From positions 1-56,341 of the forward strand of contig JAZRTC010000038.1 in the NCBI GenBank assembly GCA_045651865.1: 56,341 bases of DNA, given 5' to 3'. The notes below the pieces were generated by a model. That model saw only the letters and a list, made by a program, of their open reading frames with translations, searched no databases and was not told the DNA's origin. The first letter of the stretch is position 1. Each line of letters begins with the position of its first letter. This document shows positions 48,153 to 56,341 of the stretch, one piece after another. The translations under genes were made by a program, and so were the position numbers. The stretch comes from RGIG1959 sp045651865. GTDB taxonomy: Bacteria; Bacillota; Clostridia; Oscillospirales; Acutalibacteraceae.

Positions 48153-49100
48153 ATGGCAGAAATTAAGAATATTGCAACCCGTGAGGGTTACGGCGAAATG
48201 CTCATTGAGCTCGCCGATCAATATGACAACCTCATTGTCATGGACGCAGACCTTGCAGGCGCGACCAAAACGGGCATGTTCAAAAAAGCGCATCCTGAGC
48301 GCTTCTTCAACGCAGGTATTGCCGAGGGCAATATGATGTGCGTGGCGGCGGGTCTTGCCGCTTCGGGCAAGCTGGTGTTTGCTTCGAGCTTTGCGATGTT
48401 TGCGGCTGGTCGTGCATTCGAGCAGATCCGCAACTCCATCGGCTACCCCGGCATGAATGTCAAAATCGGCGCTACCCACGCAGGCATCTCCGTTGGTGAG
48501 GACGGCGCTTCGCACCAGTGCTGTGAGGATATCGCCCTGATGCGCACCATCCCCGGCATGACCATCATCAACCCCGCGGACTACTATGAGGCGAAGAAAG
48601 CGGTTGCTGCTGCAGCAGCTATGCACGGCCCTGTGTATATGCGCTTCGGTCGTCTGGCGGTGCCGACAGTGTTTGATGACGATTACAAGTTCGAGATCGG
48701 CAAAGCCAATGTCCTTAAGGACGGCACCGATGTGACCATCATCGCCACCGGTCTGATGGTCAATGAAGCGCTTATCGCGTACGATATGCTGGCTGCTGAG
48801 GGTATCAGCGCCCGCATCATCAACATGGCGACCATCAAACCCATCGACCGCGAGGCAGTCATTACCGCGGCGAAGGACACGGGCGTCATCGTGACGGCGG
48901 AAGAGCACAGCGTGATCGGCGGTCTTGGCAGTGCCGTGACCGAGGTTGTGTGCGAGACCGTTCCCGTTCCGGTCATCCGCGTCGGCGTGGAGGACACCTA
49001 CGGTCGTTCGGGCCCTGCGGTGGAGCTGCTCAAGGTCTACGGCCTGTGCGCAGAAAACATTGTCAAAAAGGCAAAGGAAGCCGTTGCACTCAAAGGCTAA
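48153..49100 (+). CDS. Transketolase, C-terminal (pyrimidine-binding) subunit
   Basis: 315 residues. The PYR domain (MDADLAGATKTGMFKKAHPERFFNAGIAEGNMM, with the catalytic Glu in IAEGNM) is followed by a transketolase C-terminal domain (AEEHSVIGGLGSAVTEVVCE). It completes the active site with the subunit encoded just upstream. The homologous DXP synthase lacks this split organisation. Terminator follows. Confidence 0.95.
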   Translation: MAEIKNIATREGYGEMLIELADQYDNLIVMDADLAGATKTGMFKKAHPERFFNAGIAEGNMMCVAAGLAASGKLVFASSFAMFAAGRAFEQIRNSIGYPGMNVKIGATHAGISVGEDGASHQCCEDIALMRTIPGMTIINPADYYEAKKAVAAAAAMHGPVYMRFGRLAVPTVFDDDYKFEIGKANVLKDGTDVTIIATGLMVNEALIAYDMLAAEGISARIINMATIKPIDREAVITAAKDTGVIVTAEEHSVIGGLGSAVTEVVCETVPVPVIRVGVEDTYGRSGPAVELLKVYGLCAENIVKKAKEAVALKG

Positions 49101-49114
49101 ACCAATATTACAGC

Positions 49115-49147
49115 AAAAGAGTCTGTCGTTTTACGACAGACTCTTTT
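49115..49147 (+). terminator. Terminator of the transketolase operon
   Basis: AAAAGAGTCTGTCGT / ACGACAGACTCTTTT with a TTT loop and further T's. Confidence 0.93.
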
Positions 49148-49353
49148 TTTGCGCACAGCTTTTGGTATAACGGCAACGATTGCGGCTACTATGGGTATGG
49201 GGTGTGAAAAAACACACCGTTACATCGGGGGTATGGGATCATAACGGAGCACCTCATACGAAAAAGTTGCCTTTATTGCAGAGTTTATACGGATTTTGCG
49301 AGGTGAAACGACAATTTTTCAACAGATTCTACAAAAAATTTACGACTTTACCA
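49148..49353. other. Noncoding stretch upstream of the hydrogenase operon
   Basis: Holds a GGTGTG-A6-CACACC hairpin (49201-49218) and otherwise nothing recognised; a longer frame through here (49180-49527) runs into the NuoE-like gene in another frame and is not supported. Confidence 0.4.
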
Positions 49354-49382
49354 TTGCAAAACGCAAAATTATGCGATATAAT
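49354..49382 (+). promoter_or_regulatory. Promoter of the hydrogenase operon
   Basis: TTGCAA (49354-49359), 17 bases, TATAAT (49377-49382), 84 bases before the first ATG. The inverted TTGCAAAACGCAAAATT direct pattern over the spacer is AT-rich; no clear Rex-type site seen. Confidence 0.75.
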
Positions 49383-49466
49383 AAACTGTACAATCGGGGA
49401 AAGTCTGTCCATTTCTCTGTTTCACAGCCCCGATCATGAACCGAACAAAGAGGGAGGAAATGCTTT

Positions 49467-49964
49467 ATGCAAAAGAAAAGAAGCACATTGCCGTTTAAAG
49501 GCACCCCTGAGCAGGAAGCGAAGCTGAAGGCGGTCATTGACGCGCACAAGCACGATTCCAGCTACCTGATGAAGGTTATGCAGGAGGCACAGGATATCTA
49601 TGGTTACCTGCCGTTTGAAGTGCAGGAAATGATCGCCGAGGGTATGGGTGTCTCGGTGGAAAAGGTGTACGGCGTTGCCACATTCTATGCGCAGTTCTCG
49701 CTGTCTCCGAAGGGTGAATACAACATTTCGGTTTGCCTGGGCACCGCTTGCTATGTCAAGGGTTCGGGCGACATTATGAACAAACTCTCCGAGATGCTCG
49801 GCATCGGTGCGGACGAGTGCACCGCCGACGGTCGCTTCTCGCTGACGGCTTGCCGTTGCATCGGCGCGTGCGGTCTGGCTCCCGTCCTGACTGTCAATGA
49901 TGATGTGCACGGCCGTCTGACGGCGGACGATGTACCCGCGATTCTGGCAAAGTATCAGGCGTAA
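49467..49964 (+). CDS. NuoE/HydC-like 2Fe-2S subunit of electron-bifurcating hydrogenase
   Basis: 165 residues, thioredoxin-like ferredoxin fold. The four cluster cysteines are in CLGTACYVKG (~91-100) and CRCIGACGLAP (~132-142); GVATFYAQF is the NuoE signature. In HydABC-type enzymes this subunit relays electrons between NADH/FMN and ferredoxin-linked centres. First gene of the operon; GGAGG 9 bases before the ATG. A second, smaller 2Fe-2S protein is encoded at 53792. Confidence 0.93.
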   Translation: MQKKRSTLPFKGTPEQEAKLKAVIDAHKHDSSYLMKVMQEAQDIYGYLPFEVQEMIAEGMGVSVEKVYGVATFYAQFSLSPKGEYNISVCLGTACYVKGSGDIMNKLSEMLGIGADECTADGRFSLTACRCIGACGLAPVLTVNDDVHGRLTADDVPAILAKYQA

Positions 49965-49988
49965 CCGACCGAGAAGGAATGGAAGAGT

Positions 49989-50339
49989 ATGGAAATTCGT
50001 CAAATTCAGGCGTTGCTGGATGCAGAGCTTCTTGTCGGCGAGGATACTCTCGGTAAGGATGTGCACTCTGCTTGCGGCAGTGATATGATGAGCGATGTGC
50101 TGGCGTATGTGAAAGATCAGGCGGTGTTGCTGACGGGTCTTGTCAATGCGCAGGTCATCCGCACAGCGCAGATGATGGATATGATCTGCATTGTGTTTGT
50201 CCGTTCGAAAAAACCCACCGCGGATATGATCGCACTTGCCGAGGAAGCGGGCATCACGCTGATGACCACTTCCAAAAGAATGTACGAGGCGTGCGGCATC
50301 CTGTATGCGGCGGGTCTCGGAAAGGGTGCTGCCGTATGA
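49989..50339 (+). CDS. DRTGG domain protein (first of two)
   Basis: 116 residues. ACGSDMMSDVLAYVKDQAVLLTGL and VFVRSKKPTADMIALAEEAGI match the DRTGG domain, a putative ligand-binding module found next to CBS domains and in hydrogenase regions. No enzymatic residues seen. It lies 24 bases after NuoE with its own SD (gaaggaatggaag) and overlaps the next gene by four bases. Probably part of the sensing block of the operon. Confidence 0.82.
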   Translation: MEIRQIQALLDAELLVGEDTLGKDVHSACGSDMMSDVLAYVKDQAVLLTGLVNAQVIRTAQMMDMICIVFVRSKKPTADMIALAEEAGITLMTTSKRMYEACGILYAAGLGKGAAV

Positions 50340-50767
50340 GTGAGTCGTTACGCTTCCACTTTGATGTGGACGGAGACAATTTCACCTCAGCAGGTCAGGC
50401 GTCCGTTCAGGTCAAGAAGATTTTGCGCGAGCTCGGCGTTTCGCCCGAAATCATCCGCAAGGTCTCCATCGCGATGTACGAAGGCGAGATCAATATGGTC
50501 ATCCACGCAGGCGGCGGTGAAGCCGACATCGTGGTGGCAGAGGAGTATGTGGAGATTATCCTGACCGATCACGGTCCGGGTATTGCCAACATCCAGCAGG
50601 CAATGCAGGAGGGCTTCTCCACCGCACCCGACAATGTGCGCTCGCTCGGCTTCGGCGCGGGTATGGGCCTGCCGAATATGAAACGCTACACCAATACTAT
50701 GGAGATCGAGTCCGAGGTCGGCAAGGGCACGACAGTCACCATGCGTGTCAACCTTGACGAAGCGTGA
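50336..50767 (+). CDS. RsbW-like GHKL ATP-binding protein
   Basis: 143 residues of HATPase fold. The N box is YEGEINMVIHA (~47-57), the G1 box LTDHGPGI (~80-87) and the G2 box GFGAGMGLPNM (~112-122). Similar to anti-sigma factor/serine kinases such as RsbW and SpoIIAB. No partner anti-anti-sigma gene is in the operon, so the phosphorylation target is unknown. ATGA overlap with the preceding gene. Confidence 0.85.
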   Translation: MSESLRFHFDVDGDNFTSAGQASVQVKKILRELGVSPEIIRKVSIAMYEGEINMVIHAGGGEADIVVAEEYVEIILTDHGPGIANIQQAMQEGFSTAPDNVRSLGFGAGMGLPNMKRYTNTMEIESEVGKGTTVTMRVNLDEA

Positions 50768-50796
50768 CTCCGATCGGTCTGAAGGATTGTAAGGAC

Positions 50797-52113
50797 ATGA
50801 ATAGGTATGAACATTCCGTCTGTCTGGATGTTTCCAAATGCAACGGATGTACCACTTGTATTAAGCATTGTCCGACCGAGGCGATCCGCATCCGCGACAA
50901 ACACGCGGTGATCAATGCGGATCGGTGCATCGACTGCGGTCAATGCATACGGGTATGTCCGAACCAGGCAAAAAAGGCGAATTACAAGAAACTCGAAGCC
51001 ATGGATGGCTACAAATGGAAGATCGCATTGCCCGCACCGTCGCTCTACGGTCAGTTTGAGAATCTGGACGATGTGGATTATGTGTTGCAGGGACTTCTTG
51101 ACATCGGCTTTGACGATGTGTTTGAGGTGTCCGCGGCGGCGGAACTGTTGTCGGCGTATACGCGTCGGTTCATTCGTCGCGAAGGGGTAAAGCGTCCGAT
51201 TATCAGTTCGGCGTGTCCTGCCGTGGTGCGGCTCATTGCCCTGCGCTTCCCGTCTCTTTATGACCATATTATGCCGATGCTCCCGCCCATGGAGATTGCC
51301 GCGGATCTGGCGCGTGAACGCGCCAAGGCGCAGCACCCCGAGCTGTCCGACGAGGATATCGGTGTGTGCTTCATCTCGCCGTGTCCCGCGAAGGTCAGCT
51401 ATGTGGCACAGGGCTTTGGCTCGCGCAAAAGCAGTGTTGACTGCGTCGTCTCGATGCAGGATGTCTACTTTTCGCTGATCAATGTGATGAATAAAAACAA
51501 AACCCCGACACCCGTCTCTCACTCGGGTATGATCGGGATCAGCTGGGCAACTTCGGGCGGTGAATCGTCTGCGGTGTTCAACGAAAGCTATCTCGCCGCG
51601 GACGGCATCCGGAATGTGATCGATGTCCTCGATGAGATTGAAACGGGCAAACTGCCCCAGCTGGAATTTATTGAGCTCAACGCCTGCGAGGGCGGCTGTG
51701 TGGGCGGTGTGCTGGCGGTGGAAAATCCGTACATAGCGCGCACCCGTCTGCAGACGCTTCGGCGGTATCTGCCCGTCTCGCAGAATTTCCCTGACGAGGA
51801 TCCTGATAACAGCATCCCTGAGGAACTGCTGTTCCGCGATAAACCGATCTGCCGCCCGATCACGCGACTTGCCGACAGTATGGTGGAATCGATGCGCCGC
51901 ATGAGCGAAATCAATCGCCTGTGCGCGGAGCTTCCCGGACTTGACTGCGGCTCCTGCGGTGCGCCGACCTGTCGCGCACTTGCCGAGGATGTGGTGAAGG
52001 GTGAGGCGGTACCGGAAGACTGCGTCATCCGTTTGTGCGAACAGCTGAAAACGGAGTGTGCGGAGCTTCGCCGCCGTCGCATCGGGCCGCCGCGAAAGGA
52101 GAGTGCCGAATGA
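50797..52113 (+). CDS. Putatively sensory [FeFe]-hydrogenase (HydS-like)
   Basis: 438 residues from the ATG at 50797 (GAAGGA 10 bases upstream); a GTG at 50764 overlapping the previous stop is an alternative. Two 4Fe-4S clusters (CNGCTTCIKHCP, CIDCGQCIRVCP) are followed by an H-cluster domain with IISSACPAVV (Cys140), ISPCPAK (Cys196) and LNACEGGCVGG (Cys297, Cys301). The proton-relay Cys of catalytic enzymes (TSCCP) is Ala here, as described for sensory hydrogenases. The C-terminal Fe-S domain is LDCGSCGAPTCRALAED, with no PAS domain. It most likely senses hydrogen and passes a signal to the neighbouring ATPase/DRTGG/PHP proteins. Confidence 0.85.
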   Translation: MNRYEHSVCLDVSKCNGCTTCIKHCPTEAIRIRDKHAVINADRCIDCGQCIRVCPNQAKKANYKKLEAMDGYKWKIALPAPSLYGQFENLDDVDYVLQGLLDIGFDDVFEVSAAAELLSAYTRRFIRREGVKRPIISSACPAVVRLIALRFPSLYDHIMPMLPPMEIAADLARERAKAQHPELSDEDIGVCFISPCPAKVSYVAQGFGSRKSSVDCVVSMQDVYFSLINVMNKNKTPTPVSHSGMIGISWATSGGESSAVFNESYLAADGIRNVIDVLDEIETGKLPQLEFIELNACEGGCVGGVLAVENPYIARTRLQTLRRYLPVSQNFPDEDPDNSIPEELLFRDKPICRPITRLADSMVESMRRMSEINRLCAELPGLDCGSCGAPTCRALAEDVVKGEAVPEDCVIRLCEQLKTECAELRRRRIGPPRKESAE

Positions 52114-52451
52114 CCGTCAAAGATCTGATCAAAGCGCTCTCTTTAGAGGAGATCACCGTTGCCGACTATGACCGCGAGGTCACGGGTGGCTATGCGGGGG
52201 ATCTGCTGAGCTGGGTGATGGGGCGCGCACAGGATGGCGATGCGTGGGTCACGATTATGACCAACATCAATGTGATCGCGGTCGCGTCGCTCGCCGATGT
52301 GGCGTGTGTGGTGCTCGCGGAAAATGTCCCCGTGGAAGCGGATGTCGTGCAGACGGCCGCCGCCAAGGGGGTCACGCTCGTCCGTTCGGCGGAGCCGACC
52401 TTTGCACTGTGCAAGCGGATCGGCAGCTTGCTTGACGGTGACGGCGTATGA
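52110..52451 (+). CDS. DRTGG domain protein (second of two)
   Basis: 113 residues starting MTVKDLIKALSLEEITVAD, then GGYAGDLLSWVMGRAQDGDAWVT, NINVIAVASLADVACVVLAE and a Val-rich end. The same fold as the first copy but quite diverged (SDMMSDVL becomes GDLLSWVM). The ATG is fixed by AAGGAG upstream and a four-base overlap with the hydrogenase stop. Ligand unknown. Confidence 0.75.
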   Translation: MTVKDLIKALSLEEITVADYDREVTGGYAGDLLSWVMGRAQDGDAWVTIMTNINVIAVASLADVACVVLAENVPVEADVVQTAAAKGVTLVRSAEPTFALCKRIGSLLDGDGV

Positions 52452-53206
52452 GCACTTATTACTACGATTTTCACATTCATTCCTGCTTGTCGCCGTGTGC
52501 GGACGACGATATGACCCCGAACAATATCGCGGGTATGGGCGCGATCTGCGGCTTGCAGATTATGGCGCTGACCGACCATAACACGACGAAAAATTGCCCC
52601 GCGTTTTTCACGGCGGCAAAACGGCAGGGCATTGTCCCTGTCGCGGGAATGGAGTTGACCACCGCCGAGGACATTCACCTGGTGTGTTTGTTTGAGATGC
52701 TGGAGGAGGCGATGTGCTTTGACGAAGCGGTCGCCGCGCGGCGGTTGCTGGTGGAAAATAAAGTCGAGATCTTCGGCAAGCAGATGATCATGGACGGTGA
52801 CGACGAGGTCATCGGCGTGGACGATTGGTTTCTCCCGATGGCGACGACACTATCTCTTGAAGAAGGCGCGGCACTTTGTATGGCGCACGGCGGCGTTTGC
52901 TGGCCCGCGCATATTGATCGCCCCGCCAACGGTGTGCTTGCCGTGCTGGGTGCGTTTCCCGACGATCCGCCGTTCGGCATCGCGGAATTGCACGATCCCG
53001 ACACCAAAGAGACGCTGTGTGAACAGCACAGCAACCTGAATAAGCTGATGTTTGTCTCGGGCTCGGATGCGCATTATCTGTGGGATATCCGCGAAAAATC
53101 CTGTTCGCTCGAGATTGAGGATGAGCCTTACAGCAGTGAGCTTGTCAGACGGCGGCTGTTTGAACAATTACGGCGTGCCGCCGCGGCGATGGAGGGATAT
53201 CGATGA
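52448..53206 (+). CDS. PHP domain phosphoesterase
   Basis: 252 residues. PHP metal motifs are FHIHSCLSPCADDD (8-21), LTDHNTTKN (~42-50), GMELTT (~67-72), HGGVCWPAHID (~150) and SGSDAHYLWDI (~204). Fold relatives hydrolyse phosphoesters such as histidinol phosphate or oligonucleotides. In hydrogenase operons of Clostridia a PHP protein recurs, with unknown substrate. Four-base overlaps at both ends. Confidence 0.88.
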   Translation: MSTYYYDFHIHSCLSPCADDDMTPNNIAGMGAICGLQIMALTDHNTTKNCPAFFTAAKRQGIVPVAGMELTTAEDIHLVCLFEMLEEAMCFDEAVAARRLLVENKVEIFGKQMIMDGDDEVIGVDDWFLPMATTLSLEEGAALCMAHGGVCWPAHIDRPANGVLAVLGAFPDDPPFGIAELHDPDTKETLCEQHSNLNKLMFVSGSDAHYLWDIREKSCSLEIEDEPYSSELVRRRLFEQLRRAAAAMEGYR

Positions 53207-53757
53207 AAGAGCTGTCGCTCAATATATTGGATATCACGATGAACTCCGTCAAGGCGGGTGCGACGCTCATCGAGATCCTTCTGACGGAGGATGAGACGCA
53301 CCTGGAACTGGTGATCCGCGATAACGGTTGCGGAATGACCGATGAGATCGTCGAACAGCTGAAAAACCCCTTCTACACCACCCGCACTACGCGAAAAGTC
53401 GGTATGGGCGTGCCGTTGCTGACACTTGCCGCCGAGCAAACCGGCGGTCATGTCACCATCGTGTCGGACACAGCGCAGGAAAATCCCGCTGCGCACGGCA
53501 CCACGGTGACGGCGGTGTTTGACAAGACACATCTTGACTACACGCCGCTGGGGGATATGATCCCGACGCTCACCACACTCATTCAGGGCTCACCCGCTAT
53601 TGATTTTCATTTTCTCCACACGACCCCTGCGGGCGCGGTGGAGCTGAAAACCGCCGAGCTTCGTGCGATCCTCGGCGAGGAAGTGTCCCTTGGGACATTT
53701 GAGGTTTTGCAATGGATCGAGGAATATCTGCGCGAGCAGTATTCCGCGACTGTTTGA
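53203..53757 (+). CDS. GHKL ATP-binding protein, hydrogenase-operon type
   Basis: 184 residues. N box LNILDITMNSVKAGA (~6-20), G1 IRDNGCGM, RKVGMGVPLL as G2; no histidine-kinase dimerisation domain. The C-terminal ~70 residues are specific and not recognised. It might be the kinase/ATPase arm of a hydrogen-signalling pathway together with the RsbW-like protein. ATGA overlap with the PHP gene; the operon continues 34 bases later. Confidence 0.82.
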   Translation: MKELSLNILDITMNSVKAGATLIEILLTEDETHLELVIRDNGCGMTDEIVEQLKNPFYTTRTTRKVGMGVPLLTLAAEQTGGHVTIVSDTAQENPAAHGTTVTAVFDKTHLDYTPLGDMIPTLTTLIQGSPAIDFHFLHTTPAGAVELKTAELRAILGEEVSLGTFEVLQWIEEYLREQYSATV

Positions 53758-53791
53758 TACAAAGCATATTTTACAGAAAGGATTTGAGAAT

Positions 53792-54157
53792 ATGAAATCG
53801 TTGGCAGAACTCGCAGCAATCCGTGACAAGATGAAAGACAAAGTCGTTCTTCGTGAAGGCTCCGCCGGAAAGCGCATCGTTGTCGGCATGGCAACCTGCG
53901 GCATCGCGGCAGGCGCTCGTCCCGTCCTCAACGCCTTTGTGTCCGAAATCAATGAGGCAGGTCTTGCAGGTGAAGTGACCGTCACCCAGACCGGCTGCAT
54001 CGGCATTTGCCAGTATGAACCCGTCGCCGAAGTGTTCGAGGGCGACACCAAGACCACCTATGTCAAGCTGACCGCGGAAAAGGTCAAGGAGATCGTGGAA
54101 CAACACATCAAGGGCGGCAAGGTCGTCGAAGCCTATACCGTCGGCAATGTTGAATAA
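53792..54157 (+). CDS. 2Fe-2S ferredoxin-domain protein (thioredoxin-like)
   Basis: 121 residues. Cysteines MATCGIAAGARPV (~residue 35) and QTGCIGICQYEP (~69-73) form the 2Fe-2S site of the thioredoxin-like ferredoxin family found as an extra subunit between NuoE and NuoF in bifurcating hydrogenase operons. AGAAAGGA precedes the ATG at 53792. It probably transfers electrons within the HydABC-type complex. Confidence 0.87.
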   Translation: MKSLAELAAIRDKMKDKVVLREGSAGKRIVVGMATCGIAAGARPVLNAFVSEINEAGLAGEVTVTQTGCIGICQYEPVAEVFEGDTKTTYVKLTAEKVKEIVEQHIKGGKVVEAYTVGNVE

Positions 54158-54174
54158 GTTGGAGGGATAACAGT

Positions 54175-55998
54175 ATGGTTCGTTCACATGTATTGATCTG
54201 CGGCGGTACGGGTTGTACCTCGTCGGGCAGTGCAAAGCTTCAGGAGCTGTTTGCACAGCACCTCGAGGCTAACGGCCTCGCCGAGGAAGTCAAGATCGTG
54301 CAGACCGGTTGCTTTGGTCTTTGCGCACTCGGTCCCGTCGTCATTATCTACCCCGAAGGTACTTTTTACAGCCGCGTTGAGGCCGCCGATGTCGAGGAGA
54401 TCGTCACCGAGCATCTGCTCAAAGGCCGTCTTGTCGAGCGCCTTGTGTATAATGACACGGGCGATGGCAACGAGGTTCCCAAGGATGTCAATGTTTCGCT
54501 GAATGAGACGGGCTTCTATAAGAAGCAAGTCCGCGTGGCACTGCGTAATTGCGGTGTTATCAACCCTGAAAATATCGACGAATATATCGGTATGGACGGC
54601 TACGCGGCACTCGGCAAGTGCCTGACCGAGTATACCCCCGAGCAGGTCATCCAGATCATCACCGATTCGGGTCTGCGCGGTCGTGGCGGCGGCGGTTTCC
54701 CGACCGGCTTCAAATGGTCGCTGACCGCGCGCAATCAAGCCGACCAGAAGTATGTTGTCTGTAACGCTGACGAAGGCGATCCCGGCGCATTTATGGATCG
54801 TTCCGTCCTCGAGGGCGACCCCCACGCTTTGATCGAAGCGATGGCAATCGCGGGTTATGCCATCGGTGCAACGCAGGGTTATGTGTATGTCCGTGCCGAG
54901 TACCCGATCGCCGTGAACCGCCTGCAGATCGCCATTGATCAAGCTCGCGAATACGGCTTGCTCGGCAAGGATATCTTCGGCACCGGCTTTGATTTTGATA
55001 TGGACATCCGTCTTGGCGCAGGCGCATTCGTCTGCGGTGAGGAAACCGCGCTGATGACCTCCATCGAAGGCAACCGCGGCGAACCCCGTCCGCGTCCGCC
55101 TTATCCGGCGGTCAAGGGTCTGTTCGGCAAACCCACCGTTGAAAACAATGTGGAAACTTTTGCCAACATCCCGCAGATCATCCTCAAGGGTGCTGAGTGG
55201 TTTGCTTCGATGGGTACCGAGAAATCCAAGGGCACCAAGGTCTTTGCTCTTGGCGGCAACATCAACAACACCGGCCTTGTCGAGATCCCGATGGGTACCA
55301 CCCTGCGTGAGATCATCTATGATATCGGCGGCGGCATCCCCGGCGGCAAACAGTTCAAAGCGGCGCAGACAGGTGGCCCTTCGGGCGGCTGTATCCCCGC
55401 AGAGCTGATCGACACCCCCATTGATTATGATAACCTTACCGCCATCCGCTGTATGATGGGTTCGGGCGGTCTGATCGTTATGGACGAAGATACCTGTATG
55501 GTGGACATCGCCAAGTTCTTCCTCGAATTCACTGTCGACGAGTCCTGCGGTAAGTGTACGCCTTGCCGTGTCGGCACCAAGCGTCTGCTTGAAATCCTCG
55601 ACAAGATCACCGAAGGCAAAGGCACGCTCGAGGATATCGACCGCCTCGAGGAACTGTGCAATTACATCAAGGCAAACTCCCTGTGCGGTCTCGGCCAGAC
55701 GGCGCCGAACCCCGTGCTTGCCACCCTCAAGTTCTTCCGTCACGAATACATCGCGCATGTCGTCGACAAGAAGTGCCCCGCGGGCGTTTGTAAGTCGATG
55801 CTGCAGTTCAAGGTCAACGCTGACAAGTGCATCGGCTGTAAGCTGTGTATGAAGAACTGCCCTGTCAACGCGATTACCGTGACCGATTATGTGGCTCCCG
55901 GTCATAAGCTGCCGAGCGTTGCGATTGATACCGACAAGTGCATCAAGTGCGGTGTCTGCATGGGCAACTGTAAGTTCGGTGCCATCACGAAAGAATAA
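54175..55998 (+). CDS. NuoF/HydB-like NADH-binding, FMN and Fe-S subunit of bifurcating hydrogenase
   Basis: 607 residues. N-terminal thioredoxin-like 2Fe-2S domain (ICGGTGCTSSG, TGCFGLCALGP); NADH/FMN domain with GRGGGGFPTGFKWS (~164-177) and CNADEGDPGAFMDR; GAFVCGEETALMTSIEG; SLBB linker; 4Fe-4S site CGKCTPCRVGTKRL (~460). Two C-terminal 4Fe-4S ferredoxin clusters (CIGCKLCMKNCP, CIKCGVCMGNC). It oxidises or reduces NADH and is the presumed bifurcation site of HydABC enzymes. GGAGG 9 bases before the ATG. Confidence 0.95.
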   Translation: MVRSHVLICGGTGCTSSGSAKLQELFAQHLEANGLAEEVKIVQTGCFGLCALGPVVIIYPEGTFYSRVEAADVEEIVTEHLLKGRLVERLVYNDTGDGNEVPKDVNVSLNETGFYKKQVRVALRNCGVINPENIDEYIGMDGYAALGKCLTEYTPEQVIQIITDSGLRGRGGGGFPTGFKWSLTARNQADQKYVVCNADEGDPGAFMDRSVLEGDPHALIEAMAIAGYAIGATQGYVYVRAEYPIAVNRLQIAIDQAREYGLLGKDIFGTGFDFDMDIRLGAGAFVCGEETALMTSIEGNRGEPRPRPPYPAVKGLFGKPTVENNVETFANIPQIILKGAEWFASMGTEKSKGTKVFALGGNINNTGLVEIPMGTTLREIIYDIGGGIPGGKQFKAAQTGGPSGGCIPAELIDTPIDYDNLTAIRCMMGSGGLIVMDEDTCMVDIAKFFLEFTVDESCGKCTPCRVGTKRLLEILDKITEGKGTLEDIDRLEELCNYIKANSLCGLGQTAPNPVLATLKFFRHEYIAHVVDKKCPAGVCKSMLQFKVNADKCIGCKLCMKNCPVNAITVTDYVAPGHKLPSVAIDTDKCIKCGVCMGNCKFGAITKE

Positions 55999-56015
55999 GA
56001 AAGGAGTACGCTGAA

Positions 56016-56341
56016 ATGAACATGGTGAATGTAAAAGTAAACGGCATTGCTGTCAGCGTGCCCGCAGGCTCTACCATTCTCGAGGCCGCCCGTGCGGCAG
56101 GCGTCGAGATCCCGACCCTGTGCTTTTTGAAGGATATCAATGAGATCGGCGCTTGCCGTATCTGCGTTGTTGAGGCTACCGGCGCTCGCGGCCTTGTTAC
56201 CGCTTGCGTTTACCCCGTTACCGAGGGTATGGAGATCAACACCAACTCCGCTAAGGTTAGAGCGGCACGCAAGACCACTCTTGAGCTTATCCTTTCTACC
56301 CACGATATGAACTGCCTTTCCTGCGTTCGTTCCACCAACTG
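56016..56341 (+). CDS. hydA: [FeFe]-hydrogenase catalytic subunit HydA, N-terminal part (cut by window end)
   Basis: The first 108 residues are visible. They form a 2Fe-2S ferredoxin domain (VPAGSTILEAARAAGVEIP, LCFLKDINEIGACRICVVE) and the start of the His/Cys Fe-S domain (HDMNCLSC). This is the N-terminal arrangement of multi-cluster [FeFe]-hydrogenases (and NuoG); position after NuoF and in this operon makes HydA the likely identity. AAAGGAG 9 bases upstream of the ATG. The H-cluster domain lies outside the window. Confidence 0.85.
   Translation, partial: MNMVNVKVNGIAVSVPAGSTILEAARAAGVEIPTLCFLKDINEIGACRICVVEATGARGLVTACVYPVTEGMEINTNSAKVRAARKTTLELILSTHDMNCLSCVRSTN

Noticed and set aside
54184..55905. 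573-codon minus-strand frame opposite the NuoF-like gene
   Set aside because: Shadow of a strongly biased plus-strand gene with intact Fe-S and NADH motifs.

Overview
The window is a 56 kb chromosomal piece of an anaerobic, probably gut-associated Firmicute of the class Clostridia, most likely Oscillospiraceae/Ruminococcaceae. This placement is inferred. It rests on clostridial gene types (an electron-bifurcating [FeFe] hydrogenase operon, split transketolase, stand-alone trpB behind a T-box, an OPT transporter, a dockerin-bearing secreted protein, a very large secreted repeat protein), Gram-positive style promoters and Shine-Dalgarno sites, and dispersed intergenic hairpin repeats. No tRNA, rRNA, CRISPR array, prophage or transposase gene was recognised.

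Layout. 1-3.0 kb: end of a branched-chain amino acid ABC transporter operon (livH'-livM-livG-livF). 3.1-5.3 kb (minus): zinc-ribbon protein and a surface 5'-nucleotidase. 5.6-9.5 kb: aspartate-family operon (ACT/HTH protein, hom, thrB, lysC), in which lysC has a strong internal start that would make a separate regulatory subunit. 9.7-14.3 kb: CPBP protease, then a BlaI-type repressor, an M56 (BlaR1-like) membrane protease and a lipoprotein that shares the protease's extracellular domain, all behind a double operator. 14.4-22.8 kb (minus): PqqD-like protein coupled to an OPT transporter, pepD, a cysteine desulfidase-like enzyme, a TerB-like protein, a CDF exporter and an N-acetylhexosamine kinase. 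22.9-26.1 kb (minus): a glycosyltransferase/pyruvyltransferase fusion and an AraC regulator, divergent from a secreted C39-like/SH3/dockerin protein at 26.2-28.4 kb.

28.6-37.0 kb: a membrane protein, apt and an LCP cell-wall enzyme (minus), an rRNA methyltransferase, a P-type-ATPase-like protein that has lost its catalytic residues, and an EF-G-like GTPase. 37.3-44.7 kb: a 2414-residue secreted protein followed closely by an unannotated 46-codon acidic ORF. 45.1-49.1 kb: Trp T-box with trpB, a small lipoprotein (minus) and the two transketolase subunits. 49.4 kb to the end: one long, tightly overlapping operon. It encodes a NuoE-like protein, two DRTGG proteins, two GHKL ATPases, a PHP phosphoesterase and a putatively sensory [FeFe]-hydrogenase, then the ferredoxin-like, NuoF-like and (cut off) catalytic HydA subunits.

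The best candidates for under-described biology are the BlaI/M56/lipoprotein module with a shared sensor domain, the inactive P-type ATPase relative, the PqqD-OPT pair, the short peptide after the giant protein, and the hydrogenase operon's regulatory block. All functions are inferred from sequence reading alone; no database search was possible.
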